From Affinundibacterium seohonense (lineage in GTDB: Bacteria > Pseudomonadota > Gammaproteobacteria > Burkholderiales > Burkholderiaceae_D): DNA of 64,000 nucleotides. The position numbers and the translations under genes were made by a program. The DNA is taken from positions 186,001 through 250,000 of the forward strand of contig NZ_JACOFW010000004.1 of assembly GCF_014284305.1 (NCBI RefSeq), read 5' to 3'. A model generated the notes under the pieces. It searched no databases and was not told where the DNA came from. It saw nothing but the letters and a program-made list of their open reading frames with translations. Shown here in pieces: positions 46,283-58,758 of this stretch. Numbering within the stretch: position 1 is the stretch's first letter; every line of letters starts with the position of its first letter.

Positions 46283-46663
46283 ATGTCTAACCAAACCGTT
46301 CAAACTGTCAGTACTTCCAATGATAAATATAAAATCATTTTGGCGGTGATTGCTGCTGTTGCTGGTGTTGTAGCGTTTTATGTTCTCGCTAATCAAGCGA
46401 AATATGTGCGTATAGGTGCATTGTTTGGTGGTCTAGCATTAGCTCTGGTGCTGGTCTTTATTTCTGAGACTGGACGTGAGTTGGTGTCCTTTGCTAAAGA
46501 ATCGATTCGTGAAGCTAAGAAAGTGGTCTGGCCTACTCGTAAAGAGGCAGGGCAAATGACTGCAGTGGTATTCGGATTTGTATTGATTATGTCAATCTTC
46601 TTGTTTACGACTGACAAAGTTCTTGAATATTTGATTATGAACGTAATTCTTGGGCTTAAATAA
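46283..46663 (+). CDS. secE: Protein translocase subunit SecE
   Basis: 126 residues with three membrane helices ([36 protein letters not shown] and the conserved last one [20 protein letters not shown]). The SecE signature [18 protein letters not shown] is intact. SecE clamps SecY in the Sec channel. The stop codon overlaps the nusG start by one base. Confidence 0.96.
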   Translation: MSNQTVQTVSTSNDKYKIILAVIAAVAGVVAFYVLANQAKYVRIGALFGGLALALVLVFISETGRELVSFAKESIREAKKVVWPTRKEAGQMTAVVFGFVLIMSIFLFTTDKVLEYLIMNVILGLK

Positions 46664-47268
46664 TGAGCGAACAAATCTCAGATAAAAATACGAATGATAT
46701 GCCAGAGCAAGACTCTGGTGTTTCTGTCCCAAAGACTGCAAAAAAATGGTACGCCGTCCACGCCTATTCTGGTATGGAGAAAAGTGTTCATCGTGCATTG
46801 GTGGAGCGCATTGAACGCGCTGAAATGCAAGATATGTTTGGGCAAATTTTGGTGCCTACCGAAGAAGTGATAGAAGTTAAGAACGGTAAGAAGAGTGTTA
46901 CAGAACGTCGGTTGTTTCCTAGCTATGTTTTCGTCGAAATGGAAATGACTGATGATACTTGGCATTTGGTGAAGAACACGAGCAAGGTTACCGGTTTTAT
47001 CGGTGGTAAATCGAACAAGCCAGCACCAATTCCGCGCCACGAGATTGAAAAAGTCCTGCAGCAGGTCCAGGACGGTGTAGAAAAGCCAAGGCCAAAAGTA
47101 TTGTACGAAGTGGGTGAAGTGGTTCGTATTAAAGAAGGTCCATTCACAGACTTCAACGGCAATGTCGAAGAAGTGAATTATGCTAAATCCAAAGTGCGCG
47201 TGAATGTCACGATCTTTGGGCGTGCAACCCCAGTTGATCTGGAATTCGGTCAAGTCGAAAAAGTATAA
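46663..47268 (+). CDS. nusG: Transcription termination/antitermination factor NusG
   Basis: 201 residues. An N-terminal polar extension of about 25 residues precedes the NGN domain, which starts [20 protein letters not shown]; the KOW domain follows with [16 protein letters not shown]. NusG binds RNA polymerase, reduces pausing and couples it to Rho or ribosomes. Length exceeds E. coli NusG (181) mainly by the N-terminal extension, common in this order. Confidence 0.97.
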   Translation: MSEQISDKNTNDMPEQDSGVSVPKTAKKWYAVHAYSGMEKSVHRALVERIERAEMQDMFGQILVPTEEVIEVKNGKKSVTERRLFPSYVFVEMEMTDDTWHLVKNTSKVTGFIGGKSNKPAPIPRHEIEKVLQQVQDGVEKPRPKVLYEVGEVVRIKEGPFTDFNGNVEEVNYAKSKVRVNVTIFGRATPVDLEFGQVEKV

Positions 47269-47392
47269 GTAGTAAATGTCGTAAGCGGGGCTGGCACCGC
47301 ACAGAAATGTAAAAGCTGGTGAAAAAAGCGAGGAGCCTCTTGATTAAATTTTAATCTAAAGGCGCTACCACTCAACCATAGAAGGAGCCATC

Positions 47393-47824
47393 ATGGCAAA
47401 GAAAATTATTGGTTTTATCAAGCTGCAAGTCCCAGCTGGTAAAGCAAATCCATCCCCACCAATCGGTCCAGCATTGGGTCAACGTGGTTTGAATATCATG
47501 GAATTCTGCAAAGCGTTTAACGCGCAGACTCAAGGTATGGAACCAGGTATGCCAATTCCAGTTGTGATCACCGCATTTGCTGATAAGTCTTTCACATTCG
47601 TGATGAAGACGCCTCCAGCAACTTACATGATCAAAAAAGCAGCTGGCATTACTAAAGGTTCTGCTAAGCCGCATACAGACAAAGTTGGCAAAATCACTCG
47701 CGCGCAAGCCGAGGAAATCGCAACAGTTAAACAAAAAGATTTGACTGCAGCTGATATGGAAGCAGCCGTGCGTACAATCGCAGGTTCTGCTCGTTCCATG
47801 GGCATCACGGTGGAGGGTCTGTAA
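47393..47824 (+). CDS. rplK: 50S ribosomal protein L11
   Basis: 143 residues with [20 protein letters not shown] and [19 protein letters not shown], the proline-rich thiostrepton-binding region, and the RNA-binding C-terminal domain ending [17 protein letters not shown] precedes the ATG. The stop overlaps rplA by one base (TAATG). Confidence 0.97.
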   Translation: MAKKIIGFIKLQVPAGKANPSPPIGPALGQRGLNIMEFCKAFNAQTQGMEPGMPIPVVITAFADKSFTFVMKTPPATYMIKKAAGITKGSAKPHTDKVGKITRAQAEEIATVKQKDLTAADMEAAVRTIAGSARSMGITVEGL

Positions 47825-48519
47825 TGGCTAAGTTATCTAAAAAAGCAAAATTGCTGAAAACAAAAGTAGATCGTTTGAAAGTTTACCCATTTGAAAACGC
47901 TATCGCGTTGATCAAAGAGTGCGCAACTGCAAAATTCAACGAATCTATCGACGTTTCTGTTCAACTCGGTGTTGATCCTAAGAAATCTGACCAAGTTGTT
48001 CGTGGCGCAGTTGTATTGCCAGCTGGTACAGGTAAGACAGTGCGCGTAGCGGTTTTCGCACAAGGCGCTAAAGCAGAAGAAGCTAAAGCAGCTGGTGCTG
48101 ATATCGTTGGTATGGAAGATTTGGCTGAACGTATCAAAGCCGGCGACATGCCATTTGATATCGTGATCGCATCTCCAGACACTATGCGTATCGTTGGTAC
48201 TTTGGGTCAAGTTTTGGGTCCACGTGGTTTGATGCCAAATCCAAAAGTTGGTACTGTTACTCCTGACGTTGCAACAGCAGTTAAAAATGCTAAAGCAGGT
48301 CAAGTTCAATACCGTACTGATAAGGCTGGTATCATCCATACAACAATCGGTCGTAAATCTTTCGCTGATGGCGATTTGAAATCGAACTTGTTGGCCTTGA
48401 TCGAAGCATTGAACAAAGCTAAGCCAGCAACAAGCAAAGGTGTTTATCTGCGTAAAATCTCCATCTCATCCACTATGGGTGCTGGTGTGCGCGTTGATCA
48501 CATCAATTTGTCTGCGTAA
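47824..48519 (+). CDS. rplA: 50S ribosomal protein L1
   Basis: 231 residues. Signatures: [38 protein letters not shown], and [15 protein letters not shown]. In E. coli L1 represses its own rplKA mRNA. Coupled to rplK by a one-base overlap. A 305-base leader to rplJ follows. Confidence 0.97.
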   Translation: MAKLSKKAKLLKTKVDRLKVYPFENAIALIKECATAKFNESIDVSVQLGVDPKKSDQVVRGAVVLPAGTGKTVRVAVFAQGAKAEEAKAAGADIVGMEDLAERIKAGDMPFDIVIASPDTMRIVGTLGQVLGPRGLMPNPKVGTVTPDVATAVKNAKAGQVQYRTDKAGIIHTTIGRKSFADGDLKSNLLALIEALNKAKPATSKGVYLRKISISSTMGAGVRVDHINLSA

Positions 48520-48824
48520 TTTAAGAATTAAGTCCATTCACCTTTTTGGTGAATGGCGCATCTTTGGGCTGTTTGTTTTTATTTGCTTCGGTAGGTAATG
48601 GCAAACAGAGTGTCAAAGACCGTTGGGCTTTTTAAATTCGTTTAGAAAGTTAATTGTTGAGAAGTGATTCTTGATGCCCAACGCAGATGGTGTACCCGAG
48701 CAAGTTTTGTAGTGACTACTGGTAATCCAGTGAAGCTCCTAACTTCGGACGCCGTGTTCGAAACGATATGAGGGAAGTGCATCATTGTGGTGTATCGACT
48801 GAGTATCATTTAAGGAGGTTGACC
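48520..48824 (+). promoter_or_regulatory. rplA-rplJ intercistronic region (L10 leader)
   Basis: 305 bases. Near its start is a perfect hairpin CCATTCACC-TTTTT-GGTGAATGG (48534-48556) without a T run. The rest is expected to form the leader at which ribosomal protein L10 (with L7/L12) represses rplJL translation, as known for E. coli and relatives; a promoter for rplJ may also lie here. AAGGAGGT (48812-48819) is a very strong ribosome binding site for the GTG start of rplJ. Confidence 0.7.
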
Positions 48825-49361
48825 GTGAGTCTCAATCTGAATGACAAAAAGGCTGTTGTCGCCGAAGTCTCTGCAAAAGTAGCAAAAGCGCAGACTATCG
48901 TCGTAGCCGAATACCGTGGCATACAGGTCGGTCATTTGACGCAATTACGTGCTAGCGCACGTGCTCAAGGCGTATACATGCGCGTGTTGAAAAACACACT
49001 CGCACGTCGCGCTGTAGAGGGAACTGCATTTGCAAGCCTCGCTAACGAAATGACAGGTCCGTTGATCTATGCGATCTCGGAAGATGCTGTTGCTGCTGCT
49101 AAAGTTGTTCAAGACTTTGCAAAAAGCAATGACAAGTTAGTCGTTAAAGCTGGTAACTACGCTGGTAAATCTTTGGATAAAGCTGGTGTTATCGCGTTGG
49201 CAAGCATTCCTGCTCGTGAAGTATTGTTGGCGCAAGTGTTGGGTATGATGCAGGCTCCTGTATCAGCATTCGCACGTGCTTTGGCAGCACTCGCAGCAAA
49301 ACAAGAATCTGGTTCACCAGCAGCACCGGCAGCAGAAGTTGCCGAAGCAGCAGCTGAATAA
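48825..49361 (+). CDS. rplJ: 50S ribosomal protein L10
   Basis: 178 residues from a GTG start chosen because AAGGAGGT ends five bases before it and [14 protein letters not shown] is the family's usual N-terminus; an upstream ATG lacks this. Core [17 protein letters not shown] and [14 protein letters not shown] are intact. It anchors L7/L12 on the ribosome. The C-terminus is Ala/Glu rich. Confidence 0.97.
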   Translation: MSLNLNDKKAVVAEVSAKVAKAQTIVVAEYRGIQVGHLTQLRASARAQGVYMRVLKNTLARRAVEGTAFASLANEMTGPLIYAISEDAVAAAKVVQDFAKSNDKLVVKAGNYAGKSLDKAGVIALASIPAREVLLAQVLGMMQAPVSAFARALAALAAKQESGSPAAPAAEVAEAAAE

Positions 49362-49411
49362 GATTTTTCGTCAAATACCGAATCATAGTAATTTAAATAT
49401 TGGAGTTTCAA

Positions 49412-49783
49412 ATGGCAATTAGCAAAGACGATATCCTGGAAGCCGTAGGCGCGATGTCCGTAATGGACTTGAACGACTTGGTTAAGGCATTCGAAGAAAA
49501 ATTTGGCGTTTCCGCTGCTGCAATGTCAGCTGGCCCAGCTGCTGGTGCTGCTGCTGCTGCTGTTGAAGAGCAAACAGAATTCAACGTTATTTTGTCTGAA
49601 GTTGGCGCAAATAAAGTTGGCGTAATTAAAGCAGTTCGTGAATTGACTGGTCTGGGCTTGAAAGAAGCTAAAGACGTAGTTGATGGCGCGCCAAAAACAG
49701 TTAAAGAAGCTGTTTCTAAAGCGGATGCTGAAGCTGCTAAGAAGAAATTGGAAGAAGCTGGTGCGAAAGCAGACATCAAGTAA
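49412..49783 (+). CDS. rplL: 50S ribosomal protein L7/L12
   Basis: 123 residues from the ATG of MAISKDDIL, with GGAG eight bases upstream. N-terminal dimerisation part, Ala-rich hinge ([12 protein letters not shown]), and C-terminal factor-binding domain ending with [14 protein letters not shown]. Normal length. Confidence 0.97.
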   Translation: MAISKDDILEAVGAMSVMDLNDLVKAFEEKFGVSAAAMSAGPAAGAAAAAVEEQTEFNVILSEVGANKVGVIKAVRELTGLGLKEAKDVVDGAPKTVKEAVSKADAEAAKKKLEEAGAKADIK

Positions 49784-49823
49784 TTCCATGTTATACTGGC
49801 AGACTTTCGAGTTTGCCTAAGTC

Positions 49824-49861
49824 AAAGGAAGGAATCTTCTTGCAAGAGAAGGTTCCTCTTT
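49824..49861 (+). promoter_or_regulatory. Hairpin between rplL and rpoB (likely attenuator/processing site)
   Basis: Imperfect inverted repeat: AGGAAGGAATCTTCT on the left and AGAGAAGGTTCCTCT on the right, loop TGCA. In E. coli the rplL-rpoB gap holds a partial attenuator and an RNase III site, which lowers rpoBC expression relative to ribosomal proteins; the position here is equivalent. No T tract follows. The remaining gap to rpoB (to 50044) shows nothing else. Confidence 0.55.
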
Positions 49862-50044
49862 GGCTTCTCTGTCGTTCTCACGGCAGAATATTTTGTAAGT
49901 TTGTTGAAATTTCCTAAGCCGAATCTCATAAGGTGAGGGCTGAGACTTGAGGTTTCTTGATGGTTTTTCTTGTAGTGTCATTTACCTGGAAAAAAGTTTT
50001 GAAATCTGAATTCTCCATCCTTCCTTGCCACTCACGGAGTGTCC

Positions 50045-53000
50045 ATGCACTACTCATTTACTGAGAAGAAGCGCATTCGCAAATCTTTTGCGAAACGCGC
50101 TAACGTCCACCACGTTCCGTTCCTGCTGGCGACCCAGCTCGAGTCATATCATAGTTTTTTACAGCAAGACAAAGTTGCGTCTGTTCGTAAAAACGAAGGT
50201 CTTCAATCGGCCTTTACATCGATATTTCCGATCGTGTCGCACAATGGGTTCGCTCGTTTAGAATTTCTATCCTACGTTTTAGGCGATCCAGCCTTTGACG
50301 TCAAGGAATGTCAATTGCGCGGTTTGACATTTGCTTCTCCTTTGCGTGCCAAAGTGCGTTTGGTGATCCTTGATAAAGAATCTCCAACCAAGCCTGTCGT
50401 TAAAGAAATGAAAGAGCAAGAAGTGTACATGGGCGAATTACCGCTTATGACCAACACGGGTTCTTTTGTGATTAACGGTACTGAGCGCGTTATCGTGTCT
50501 CAGTTGCACCGTTCACCAGGTGTGTTCTTTGAGCATGATCGCGGCAAGACACATTCTTCCGGTAAATTGCTGTTCTCAGCACGGATTATTCCTTACCGTG
50601 GCTCATGGCTCGATTTCGAATTCGATCCCAAAGATATTCTGTTCTTCCGTATTGACCGTCGTCGTAAGATGCCTGTCACGATTTTGTTGCGTGCTATCGG
50701 CATGACAAATGAACAGATCTTGGCGAACTTCTTTGTCTTTGATAATTTCGGCTTGCATAGCGATGGCGCGGAAATGGAATTTGTCGCAGAACGTCTGCGC
50801 GGTGAAGTTGCGCGTTTTGATATCTCTGACAAAGCTGGTAAGTTGATCGTTGCGAAAGACAAGCGTATCAATTCCAAGCATGTGCGTGAAATCGAATCCG
50901 CTGGTATCAAGATGATTTCCGTGCCTGAAGACTATTTGCTCGGTCGTGTATTGGCGAAAAATATCGTCGATGCGGATACTGGTGAAGTGGTTGCGAACGC
51001 GAACGATGAGTTGACAGAAGAATTGTTGGCAAAATTGCGCGATGCAAAGATCACTGATATTCAGACTTTGTACACCAATGATCTCGATCAAGGTGCGTAC
51101 ATTTCTCAAACTCTGCGTGCCGATGACACCGCTGATCAAATGGCAGCGCGTGTAGCGATCTACCGCATGATGCGTCCTGGTGAACCACCAACAGAAGATT
51201 CTGTTGAGGCTTTGTTTAACGGCTTGTTCTACAACGAAGATCGTTACGATTTGTCTGCAGTCGGTCGTATGAAGTTCAACCGCCGCATTGGTCGTGATGA
51301 ATTGACTGGCGCAATGACTTTGTCGGATGACGACGTTCTGGCAGTGATTAAGATCTTGGTTGAGTTGCGCAATGGTCGCGGTGAAGTCGATGATATCGAT
51401 CACTTAGGTAACCGTCGTGTACGTTGCGTTGGTGAATTGGCTGAGAATCAATTCCGTGCTGGTTTAGTTCGCGTTGAGCGCGCAGTGAAAGAACGTTTGG
51501 GTCAAGCTGAGGCAGATAATTTGATGCCGCATGATTTGATCAACTCTAAGCCGATTTCTGCAGCGATCCGTGAATTCTTCGGCTCCTCACAGTTGTCTCA
51601 GTTTATGGATCAAACTAACCCGTTGTCTGAGATCACGCATAAGCGTCGTATTTCTGCTTTGGGACCTGGTGGTTTGACACGTGAACGTGCGGGCTTTGAG
51701 GTACGTGACGTTCATCCAACTCACTATGGTCGCGTTTGCCCAATTGAAACACCAGAGGGACCAAACATTGGTTTGATCAACTCGTTGGCTTTATATGCGC
51801 GTTTGAACGAATACGGTTTCTTGGAAACGCCATACCGTAAAGTTATCGAAGGCAAAATTACAAACCAGATCGATTATTTGTCCGCGATTGAAGAAGGTCG
51901 TTACATCATCGCTCAGGCGAATGCAACGATCGACGCGAACGGTAGTTTGAGCGATGAGTTGGTATCCTCTCGTCAAGCTGGTGAAACGATTCTGGTTTCC
52001 CCTGAACGCGTTCAATACATGGACGTTGCGACAGGTCAGGTCGTTTCTGTTGCGGCATCTTTGATTCCATTCTTGGAACACGATGATGCGAACCGCGCGT
52101 TGATGGGTGCCAACATGCAACGTCAAGCAGTTCCTTGCTTGCGTCCAGAAAAAGCATTAGTCGGTACAGGTATCGAACGCACAGTTGCGGTCGATTCAGG
52201 TACTACAGTACAAGCATTGCGCGGCGGTAAAGTTGATTACATCGATGCAGGTCGTATTGTTATTCGTGTTAATGACGCGGAAGCACAAGCGGGTGAAGTC
52301 GGTGTAGATATCTACAACTTGATCAAGTACACACGTTCTAACCAAAATACGAACATTAACCAACGTCCTATCGTGAAAGTTGGCGATATTGTTGCTAAGG
52401 GTGACGTATTGGCTGACGGCGCTTCCACCGATTTGGGTGAATTGGCGCTCGGTCAAAATATGTTGATCGCGTTTATGCCATGGAACGGTTACAACTTCGA
52501 AGATTCGATTTTGATCTCTGAAAAAGTTGTTGCTGATGATCGCTACACATCGATTCATATCGAAGAGTTGTCTGCTGTTGCTCGTGATACGAAGTTGGGT
52601 GCGGAAGAAATCACACGTGATATCTCTAACCTCGCTGAAAATCAATTAGCGCGTCTGGATGAATCCGGTATCGTGTACATCGGTGCGGAAGTGACTGCTG
52701 GTGATACGCTGGTCGGTAAAGTGACGCCAAAAGGCGAAACACAATTGACGCCAGAAGAAAAACTCTTGCGCGCAATCTTCGGTGAAAAAGCATCTGACGT
52801 TAAAGACACATCCTTGCGCGTGCCTTCTGGCATGGTAGGTACAGTTATCGACGTTCAAGTCTTCACACGTGAAGGTATCCAACGCGACAAACGTGCTCAA
52901 CAAATTATCGATGATGAATTGAAGCGCTATCGCCTCGATTTGAACGATCAGTTGCGTATTGTTGAAGGTGATGCTTTCGAACGTTTGCAACGTATGTTGG

Positions 53001-54151
53001 TCGGTAAAGTTGCTAACGGTGGTCCAAATAAATTGGCTAAAGGCGCAACGATCACTAAGGAATACTTAGCAGAAGTTGATAAGTATCACTGGTTCGATAT
53101 TCGCCCAGCGGATGAAGATGCAGCACGTTCTATCGAAGCGATTAAAGATTCTATCGCTGAAAAACGTCACCAGTTTGATCTGGCGTTTGAAGAGAAGCGT
53201 ACTAAATTGACGCAAGGCGATGAGTTGCCACCAGGCGTACAAAAAATGGTTAAGGTTTACTTAGCTGTTAAACGTCGTTTGCAACCAGGTGACAAGATGG
53301 CGGGTCGTCACGGTAACAAGGGTGTGGTTTCACGCATTGTTCCGGTTGAAGATATGCCTTACATGGCTGACGGTACACCAGCTGACATCGTGTTGAACCC
53401 ATTGGGTGTTCCTTCACGTATGAACGTGGGTCAGGTTTTGGAAGTCCACTTAGGTTGGGCAGCTAAAGGCTTGGGATTGCGTATCGGTGAGATGTTGAAT
53501 GCTAAGGCAAAAGTCGAAGAAATTCGCGGTTTCTTGAAGCAGATCTATAACGAATCTGGTAAGACAGAAGACATCGATGGTTTGTCAGATAGCGAAATCC
53601 TGGAATTGACTTCCAACTTGAAAAAAGGCGTACCTTTCGCGACACCAGTGTTTGACGGTGCGCATGAAAGTGAAATTCGCCGCATGTTGGATTTGGCATA
53701 CCCAGACCATATCGCAAAACAACTCGGTATGACGCCTTCGAAGAATCAAGTCACTTTGTATGATGGTCGTACTGGTGAAGCTTTCGAGCGTAATGTCACC
53801 GTCGGTTACATGCACATGTTGAAATTGCACCATTTGGTCGATGACAAAATGCATGCACGTTCGACTGGACCTTACTCTCTCGTTACTCAGCAACCATTGG
53901 GCGGTAAAGCACAATTCGGTGGTCAGCGTTTCGGTGAGATGGAGGTGTGGGCACTCGAAGCATATGGCGCGTCTTACGTCTTGCAAGAGATGTTGACTGT
54001 GAAGTCCGATGACGTGAATGGCCGTACCAAAGTGTACGAAAATCTCGTCAAGGGTGATCACGTGATCGATGCTGGTATGCCAGAGTCGTTCAACGTTCTC
54101 GTGAAAGAGATCCGCTCTTTGGGTATCGATATCGATCTAGAACGTAATTAA
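50045..54151 (+). CDS. rpoB: RNA polymerase subunit beta
   Basis: 1368 residues from the ATG of [15 protein letters not shown]; a GTG two codons upstream overlaps the GGAG ribosome binding site (50036-50039) and is less likely. Rifampicin-region landmarks [30 protein letters not shown] are present but split here: [17 protein letters not shown] then [12 protein letters not shown]. Residues at the usual resistance positions look wild type. The end reads [13 protein letters not shown]. Confidence 0.98.
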   Translation: MHYSFTEKKRIRKSFAKRANVHHVPFLLATQLESYHSFLQQDKVASVRKNEGLQSAFTSIFPIVSHNGFARLEFLSYVLGDPAFDVKECQLRGLTFASPLRAKVRLVILDKESPTKPVVKEMKEQEVYMGELPLMTNTGSFVINGTERVIVSQLHRSPGVFFEHDRGKTHSSGKLLFSARIIPYRGSWLDFEFDPKDILFFRIDRRRKMPVTILLRAIGMTNEQILANFFVFDNFGLHSDGAEMEFVAERLRGEVARFDISDKAGKLIVAKDKRINSKHVREIESAGIKMISVPEDYLLGRVLAKNIVDADTGEVVANANDELTEELLAKLRDAKITDIQTLYTNDLDQGAYISQTLRADDTADQMAARVAIYRMMRPGEPPTEDSVEALFNGLFYNEDRYDLSAVGRMKFNRRIGRDELTGAMTLSDDDVLAVIKILVELRNGRGEVDDIDHLGNRRVRCVGELAENQFRAGLVRVERAVKERLGQAEADNLMPHDLINSKPISAAIREFFGSSQLSQFMDQTNPLSEITHKRRISALGPGGLTRERAGFEVRDVHPTHYGRVCPIETPEGPNIGLINSLALYARLNEYGFLETPYRKVIEGKITNQIDYLSAIEEGRYIIAQANATIDANGSLSDELVSSRQAGETILVSPERVQYMDVATGQVVSVAASLIPFLEHDDANRALMGANMQRQAVPCLRPEKALVGTGIERTVAVDSGTTVQALRGGKVDYIDAGRIVIRVNDAEAQAGEVGVDIYNLIKYTRSNQNTNINQRPIVKVGDIVAKGDVLADGASTDLGELALGQNMLIAFMPWNGYNFEDSILISEKVVADDRYTSIHIEELSAVARDTKLGAEEITRDISNLAENQLARLDESGIVYIGAEVTAGDTLVGKVTPKGETQLTPEEKLLRAIFGEKASDVKDTSLRVPSGMVGTVIDVQVFTREGIQRDKRAQQIIDDELKRYRLDLNDQLRIVEGDAFERLQRMLVGKVANGGPNKLAKGATITKEYLAEVDKYHWFDIRPADEDAARSIEAIKDSIAEKRHQFDLAFEEKRTKLTQGDELPPGVQKMVKVYLAVKRRLQPGDKMAGRHGNKGVVSRIVPVEDMPYMADGTPADIVLNPLGVPSRMNVGQVLEVHLGWAAKGLGLRIGEMLNAKAKVEEIRGFLKQIYNESGKTEDIDGLSDSEILELTSNLKKGVPFATPVFDGAHESEIRRMLDLAYPDHIAKQLGMTPSKNQVTLYDGRTGEAFERNVTVGYMHMLKLHHLVDDKMHARSTGPYSLVTQQPLGGKAQFGGQRFGEMEVWALEAYGASYVLQEMLTVKSDDVNGRTKVYENLVKGDHVIDAGMPESFNVLVKEIRSLGIDIDLERN

Positions 54152-54185
54152 TTAGTTTTAAATTAGTAAATTGGTAGCAAACCTT

Positions 54186-54206
54186 CGCCCGAATTCATTT
54201 CGGGCG
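54186..54206 (+). promoter_or_regulatory. Hairpin in the rpoB-rpoC spacer
   Basis: CGCCCGA (54186-54192) pairs with TCGGGCG (54200-54206) around a 7-base loop, without a T run. The spacer is 230 bases, so this is more likely an RNA stability or processing element than a terminator. Confidence 0.45.
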
Positions 54207-54381
54207 TTGGTCATTCAGATGGGTCTTAATTTTCTGTGCTTTTTGTTCCCGGTAGTAGCGGAACTTGTGTCGAACACGATGTCGATCAGGCTCTCCCGTT
54301 ATTGCGAACAGGGTTAAACCTAAAGTTAGTTAATTAACTCGTCAGCTTTAAGCGATTCAACTCTTCACTGGAGTGATATAC

Positions 54382-57300
54382 ATGAAAGCCCTGCTCGATC
54401 TATTCAAGCAAGTTCAGCCCAATGAACAATTCGACGCGATCAAAATTGGTCTCGCGTCTCCAGAAAAAATCCGTTCATGGTCCTATGGCGAAGTAAAAAA
54501 GCCAGAAACAATTAACTACCGTACGTTCAAACCTGAACGTGATGGTTTGTTCTGCGCGAAAATTTTTGGCCCAATCAAAGATTACGAATGCCTGTGCGGT
54601 AAGTACAAGCGTTTGAAGCATCGCGGTGTCATCTGCGAAAAGTGCGGCGTTGAGGTAACTTTGGCAAAAGTGCGTCGTGAACGTATGGGCCATATCGAAT
54701 TGGCTTCCCCAACTGCCCACATCTGGTTCTTGAAATCCTTGCCATCCCGTTTGGGTATGGTGCTCGATATGACTTTGCGCGATATCGAACGCGTTTTGTA
54801 TTTTGAAGCGTATGTAGTCACCGATCCAGGTATGACTCCGCTGAAAAAATGCCAGATCATGTCTGAAGATGATTACGCAGCGAAGTACGAAGAGCATGGT
54901 GATGAATTCACCGCGTTCATGGGTGCAGAAGGTATCCGTGAATTGTTGCGCTCTATCGATATCGATCGTGATGCAGAAACTTTGCGTACAGAACTCAAAG
55001 AATCCAAATCCGAAGCGAAGATCAAAAAGTATTCCAAGCGTTTGAAAGTATTGGAAGCATTCCAACGTTCTGGCATTAAGCCAGACTGGATGATCATGGA
55101 AGTGTTGCCTGTATTGCCGCCAGAATTGCGTCCATTGGTACCATTGGATGGTGGTCGTTTTGCGACTTCCGATTTGAACGATTTGTATCGTCGCGTCATT
55201 AACCGTAATAACCGTTTGAAGCGCCTGATGGAATTGCGCGCTCCGGAAATCATTACGCGCAATGAAAAGCGTATGTTGCAAGAAGCGGTCGACTCCTTGT
55301 TAGACAATGGTCGTCGCGGTAAAGCAATGACTGGTGCGAACAAGCGTCCATTGAAATCTCTCGCTGAGATGATCAAAGGTAAGGGCGGTCGTTTCCGTCA
55401 AAACTTGTTGGGTAAGCGCGTCGATTACTCTGGTCGCTCCGTTATCGTGGTTGGTCCACAACTGAAATTGCATCAATGCGGTTTGCCAAAATTGATGGCT
55501 TTGGAATTATTCAAACCATTCATTTTCAATAAATTGGAATTGTTGGGTTTAGCGACTACGATCAAAGCAGCGAAAAAACTCGTTGAAATTCAAGAGCCAG
55601 TGGTTTGGGATATCTTGGAAGAAGTCATTCGCGAACATCCAATCATGTTGAACCGTGCGCCAACCTTGCACCGTTTAGGTATTCAAGCGTTTGAGCCAGT
55701 CTTGATTGAAGGTAAAGCGATCCAATTGCACCCACTCGTCTGCGCGGCTTTCAATGCCGACTTTGACGGTGACCAAATGGCGGTTCACGTTCCTTTGTCT
55801 ATCGAAGCACAAATGGAAGCACGCACATTGATGCTCGCTTCTAACAATATTTTGTTCCCATCAAACGGTGAACCATCTATTGTGCCTTCTCAAGATATCG
55901 TGTTGGGTCTCTACTATGCATCCCGTGAAGCCATCAATGGCAAGGGCGAGGGTATGATGTTCCCAGACGTTTCTGAAGCGATTCGTGCTTGGGATAACAA
56001 AGAAGTGGAATTGGCGACACGTATTACCGTACGTATTACTGAATATCCAAAAGACAAAGCAACTGGCGAATTCGTTAAGACAGTTAAGCGTTACGAAACC
56101 ACAGTTGGTCGTGCGATCTTGTCTGAAATCTTGCCAAAAGGCTTGCCATTCTCAGTCTTGAATCGTCCGTTGAAGAAGAAAGAAATTTCTAAGTTGATCG
56201 ATACGTCCTTCCGTAAGTGCGGTTTGCGCGCGACGGTGGTGTTTGCCGATCAATTGATGCAGTCTGGTTTCCGTTTGGCGACTCGCGCTGGTATTTCTAT
56301 TTGTATCGACGACATGTTGGTACCACCACAAAAAGTCACTTTGTTGGCTGCGGCTGAGCACGAAGTTAAACAGATCGAACAGCAATATGCGTCCGGTTTG
56401 GTCACTGCTGGCGAACGTTACAACAAGGTTGTTGATATTTGGGGTAAGACCGGTGATGAAGTCGGCAAGGCGATGATGGAACAACTCAAAGTTGAACCAG
56501 TAACCCGTCGTGATGGCACAGTTGGTACACAAGAATCTTTCAACGCGATTTACATGATGGCTGACTCCGGTGCGCGTGGTTCTGCAGCACAGATTCGTCA
56601 GTTGGCAGGTATGCGTGGTCTGATGGCAAAACCAGACGGCTCCATTATTGAAACGCCGATTACCGCGAACTTCCGCGAAGGTCTGAACGTTTTGCAGTAC
56701 TTTATTTCCACTCACGGTGCACGTAAAGGTCTGGCAGATACGGCGTTGAAAACAGCGAACTCCGGTTACTTGACGCGTCGTCTGGTCGACGTTACCCAAG
56801 ATTTGGTTGTTATTGAGGACGACTGCGGTACATCGAACGGCGCTTCCATGAAGGCCATCGTTGAAGGCGGTGAAGTTAACGTGCCTTTGCGTGATTTGAT
56901 CTTGGGTCGCGTTGCTGCAAACGACATCGTTAATCCAGAAACACAAGAAACTTTGTATGCTGCTGGTACGTTGCTCGACGAATTTATGGTCGAAGAAATC
57001 GAAGCCTTGGGCATCGATGAAGTGAAAGTTCGCACACCATTGACATGTGACACACGCTACGGTTTGTGCGCAATGTGTTACGGTCGTGATCTTGGTCGCG
57101 GTGCGATGGTAAATGCAGGTGAAGCAGTTGGTGTTATTGCGGCCCAGTCTATCGGTGAACCTGGTACACAGTTGACGATGCGTACGTTCCACATCGGTGG
57201 TGCGGCTTCTCGTGCAGCGATCGCTTCTTCTGTGGAAGCAAAATCTAACGGTACGATTCGTTTCACAGCGACGATGCGTTATGTCACGAATGGCAAAGGC

Positions 57301-58611
57301 GATCAAATCGTGATTTCCCGTTCTGGTGAAGTCTTGATTACAGACGATCATGGTCGTGAACGTGAACGTCATAAAGTTCCTTACGGTGCGACATTGATCG
57401 TGAAAGACGGCATGACGATCAAGGCTGGTACAGATTTGGCGACATGGGATCCATTGACACGTCCTATCATTACTGAGTACACAGGTCAGGTGAAGTTTGA
57501 GAACGTCGAAGAAGGCGTGACTGTTGCTAAGCAGGTTGATGATGTCACTGGTTTGTCCACACTGGTGGTAATCGATGCGAAACGTCGTGGTTCTGCAGCG
57601 GGTAAGAGTTTGCGTCCACAAGTTAAATTGTTGAACGAAGCTGGTGAAGAAGTGAAAATTTCTGGCACTGAGCATGCGGTAACGATCGGTTTCCAAGTTG
57701 GTGCTTTGATTACTGTGAAAGACGGTCAACAAGTTCACGTTGGTGAAGTCTTGGCGCGTATCCCAACTGAATCACAAAAAACGCGTGATATTACCGGTGG
57801 TCTCCCACGTGTTGCTGAGTTGTTTGAAGCACGTTCACCAAAAGACGCAGGTATGTTGGCAGAAGTGACTGGTACGGTGGCGTTTGGTAAAGAAACCAAA
57901 GGTAAGCAACGTCTGGAAATCACTGACATGGATGGTCAGAAGCATGAATTCCTGATCACCAAAGATAAACAAGTCTTGGTGCATGACGGTCAAGTTGTGA
58001 ACAAAGGTGAGATGATTGTCGACGGCCCAGCTGATCCACAAGACATTTTGCGCTTGTTGGGTATCGAAGCTTTGGCGCGTTACATCGTTGACGAAGTCCA
58101 AGACGTTTATCGCTTGCAAGGCGTTAAGATCAATGACAAGCACATTGAAGTGATCGTGCGTCAAATGTTGCGTCGTGTTGTCGTTGTCAATCCAGGTGAT
58201 GCTAACTACATCATGGGCGAACAAGTTGAACGTTCTGATTTGCTCGGTGAAAATGATCGTGTGCTTGCTGCTGGCGGTATTCCTGCAACGTATGAAAATA
58301 TTTTGCTCGGTATTACGAAAGCTTCCTTGTCGACAGATTCTTTCATCTCTGCCGCTTCCTTCCAAGAGACCACACGTGTTCTCACCGAAGCAGCGATTAT
58401 GGGCAAGAAAGATACATTGCGCGGTTTGAAAGAAAACGTCATTGTTGGTCGTTTGATTCCAGCTGGTACAGGTTTAGCGTATCACCGTGCACGCAAGATG
58501 AAAGAGTCTTGGGAAGCCGATGAGCGCGCAGCCTTATTGCAAGCTGAAAAAGAAATCTTCGCACCAGCAGCCGAAGTCGTTGCTATTGATGTGAATACTG
58601 ACGAAGCGTAA
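54382..58611 (+). CDS. rpoC: RNA polymerase subunit beta prime
   Basis: 1409 residues from the ATG of [12 protein letters not shown], with GGAG eight bases upstream; an in-frame start three codons earlier is not needed. The first zinc site [20 protein letters not shown] and the catalytic [12 protein letters not shown] are intact, as is the second zinc site [19 protein letters not shown]. It ends the cluster before a strong terminator. Confidence 0.98.
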   Translation: MKALLDLFKQVQPNEQFDAIKIGLASPEKIRSWSYGEVKKPETINYRTFKPERDGLFCAKIFGPIKDYECLCGKYKRLKHRGVICEKCGVEVTLAKVRRERMGHIELASPTAHIWFLKSLPSRLGMVLDMTLRDIERVLYFEAYVVTDPGMTPLKKCQIMSEDDYAAKYEEHGDEFTAFMGAEGIRELLRSIDIDRDAETLRTELKESKSEAKIKKYSKRLKVLEAFQRSGIKPDWMIMEVLPVLPPELRPLVPLDGGRFATSDLNDLYRRVINRNNRLKRLMELRAPEIITRNEKRMLQEAVDSLLDNGRRGKAMTGANKRPLKSLAEMIKGKGGRFRQNLLGKRVDYSGRSVIVVGPQLKLHQCGLPKLMALELFKPFIFNKLELLGLATTIKAAKKLVEIQEPVVWDILEEVIREHPIMLNRAPTLHRLGIQAFEPVLIEGKAIQLHPLVCAAFNADFDGDQMAVHVPLSIEAQMEARTLMLASNNILFPSNGEPSIVPSQDIVLGLYYASREAINGKGEGMMFPDVSEAIRAWDNKEVELATRITVRITEYPKDKATGEFVKTVKRYETTVGRAILSEILPKGLPFSVLNRPLKKKEISKLIDTSFRKCGLRATVVFADQLMQSGFRLATRAGISICIDDMLVPPQKVTLLAAAEHEVKQIEQQYASGLVTAGERYNKVVDIWGKTGDEVGKAMMEQLKVEPVTRRDGTVGTQESFNAIYMMADSGARGSAAQIRQLAGMRGLMAKPDGSIIETPITANFREGLNVLQYFISTHGARKGLADTALKTANSGYLTRRLVDVTQDLVVIEDDCGTSNGASMKAIVEGGEVNVPLRDLILGRVAANDIVNPETQETLYAAGTLLDEFMVEEIEALGIDEVKVRTPLTCDTRYGLCAMCYGRDLGRGAMVNAGEAVGVIAAQSIGEPGTQLTMRTFHIGGAASRAAIASSVEAKSNGTIRFTATMRYVTNGKGDQIVISRSGEVLITDDHGRERERHKVPYGATLIVKDGMTIKAGTDLATWDPLTRPIITEYTGQVKFENVEEGVTVAKQVDDVTGLSTLVVIDAKRRGSAAGKSLRPQVKLLNEAGEEVKISGTEHAVTIGFQVGALITVKDGQQVHVGEVLARIPTESQKTRDITGGLPRVAELFEARSPKDAGMLAEVTGTVAFGKETKGKQRLEITDMDGQKHEFLITKDKQVLVHDGQVVNKGEMIVDGPADPQDILRLLGIEALARYIVDEVQDVYRLQGVKINDKHIEVIVRQMLRRVVVVNPGDANYIMGEQVERSDLLGENDRVLAAGGIPATYENILLGITKASLSTDSFISAASFQETTRVLTEAAIMGKKDTLRGLKENVIVGRLIPAGTGLAYHRARKMKESWEADERAALLQAEKEIFAPAAEVVAIDVNTDEA

Positions 58612-58640
58612 GTTGTAGCGCGAGTCAGTCAGACTTGAAA

Positions 58641-58679
58641 ACGGCACCGTAGAGTTTCTGCGGTGCCGTTTTTGTTTTT
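58641..58679 (+). terminator. Rho-independent terminator after rpoC
   Basis: ACGGCACCG (58641-58649) pairs perfectly with CGGTGCCGT (58661-58669), 11-base loop, followed by TTTTTGTTTTT. About 30 bases after the rpoC stop. Confidence 0.95.
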
Positions 58680-58758
58680 GATTGTAGGGTTTCAGAGAAT
58701 AAGATGATTCAGGTATTGAATTGGAAGCTGACAGAAGTACAGAGTTAGTAAGGAAAGT

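Noticed and set aside
50603..51403. Antisense frame of 266 codons across rpoB
   Set aside because: Same reason: codon bias of rpoB leaves the opposite strand open; no domain.
56152..57738. Long antisense open frame (528 codons) across rpoC
   Set aside because: Lies wholly inside rpoC on the other strand; its Cys/His/Thr-rich composition is the usual mirror of highly biased codons.
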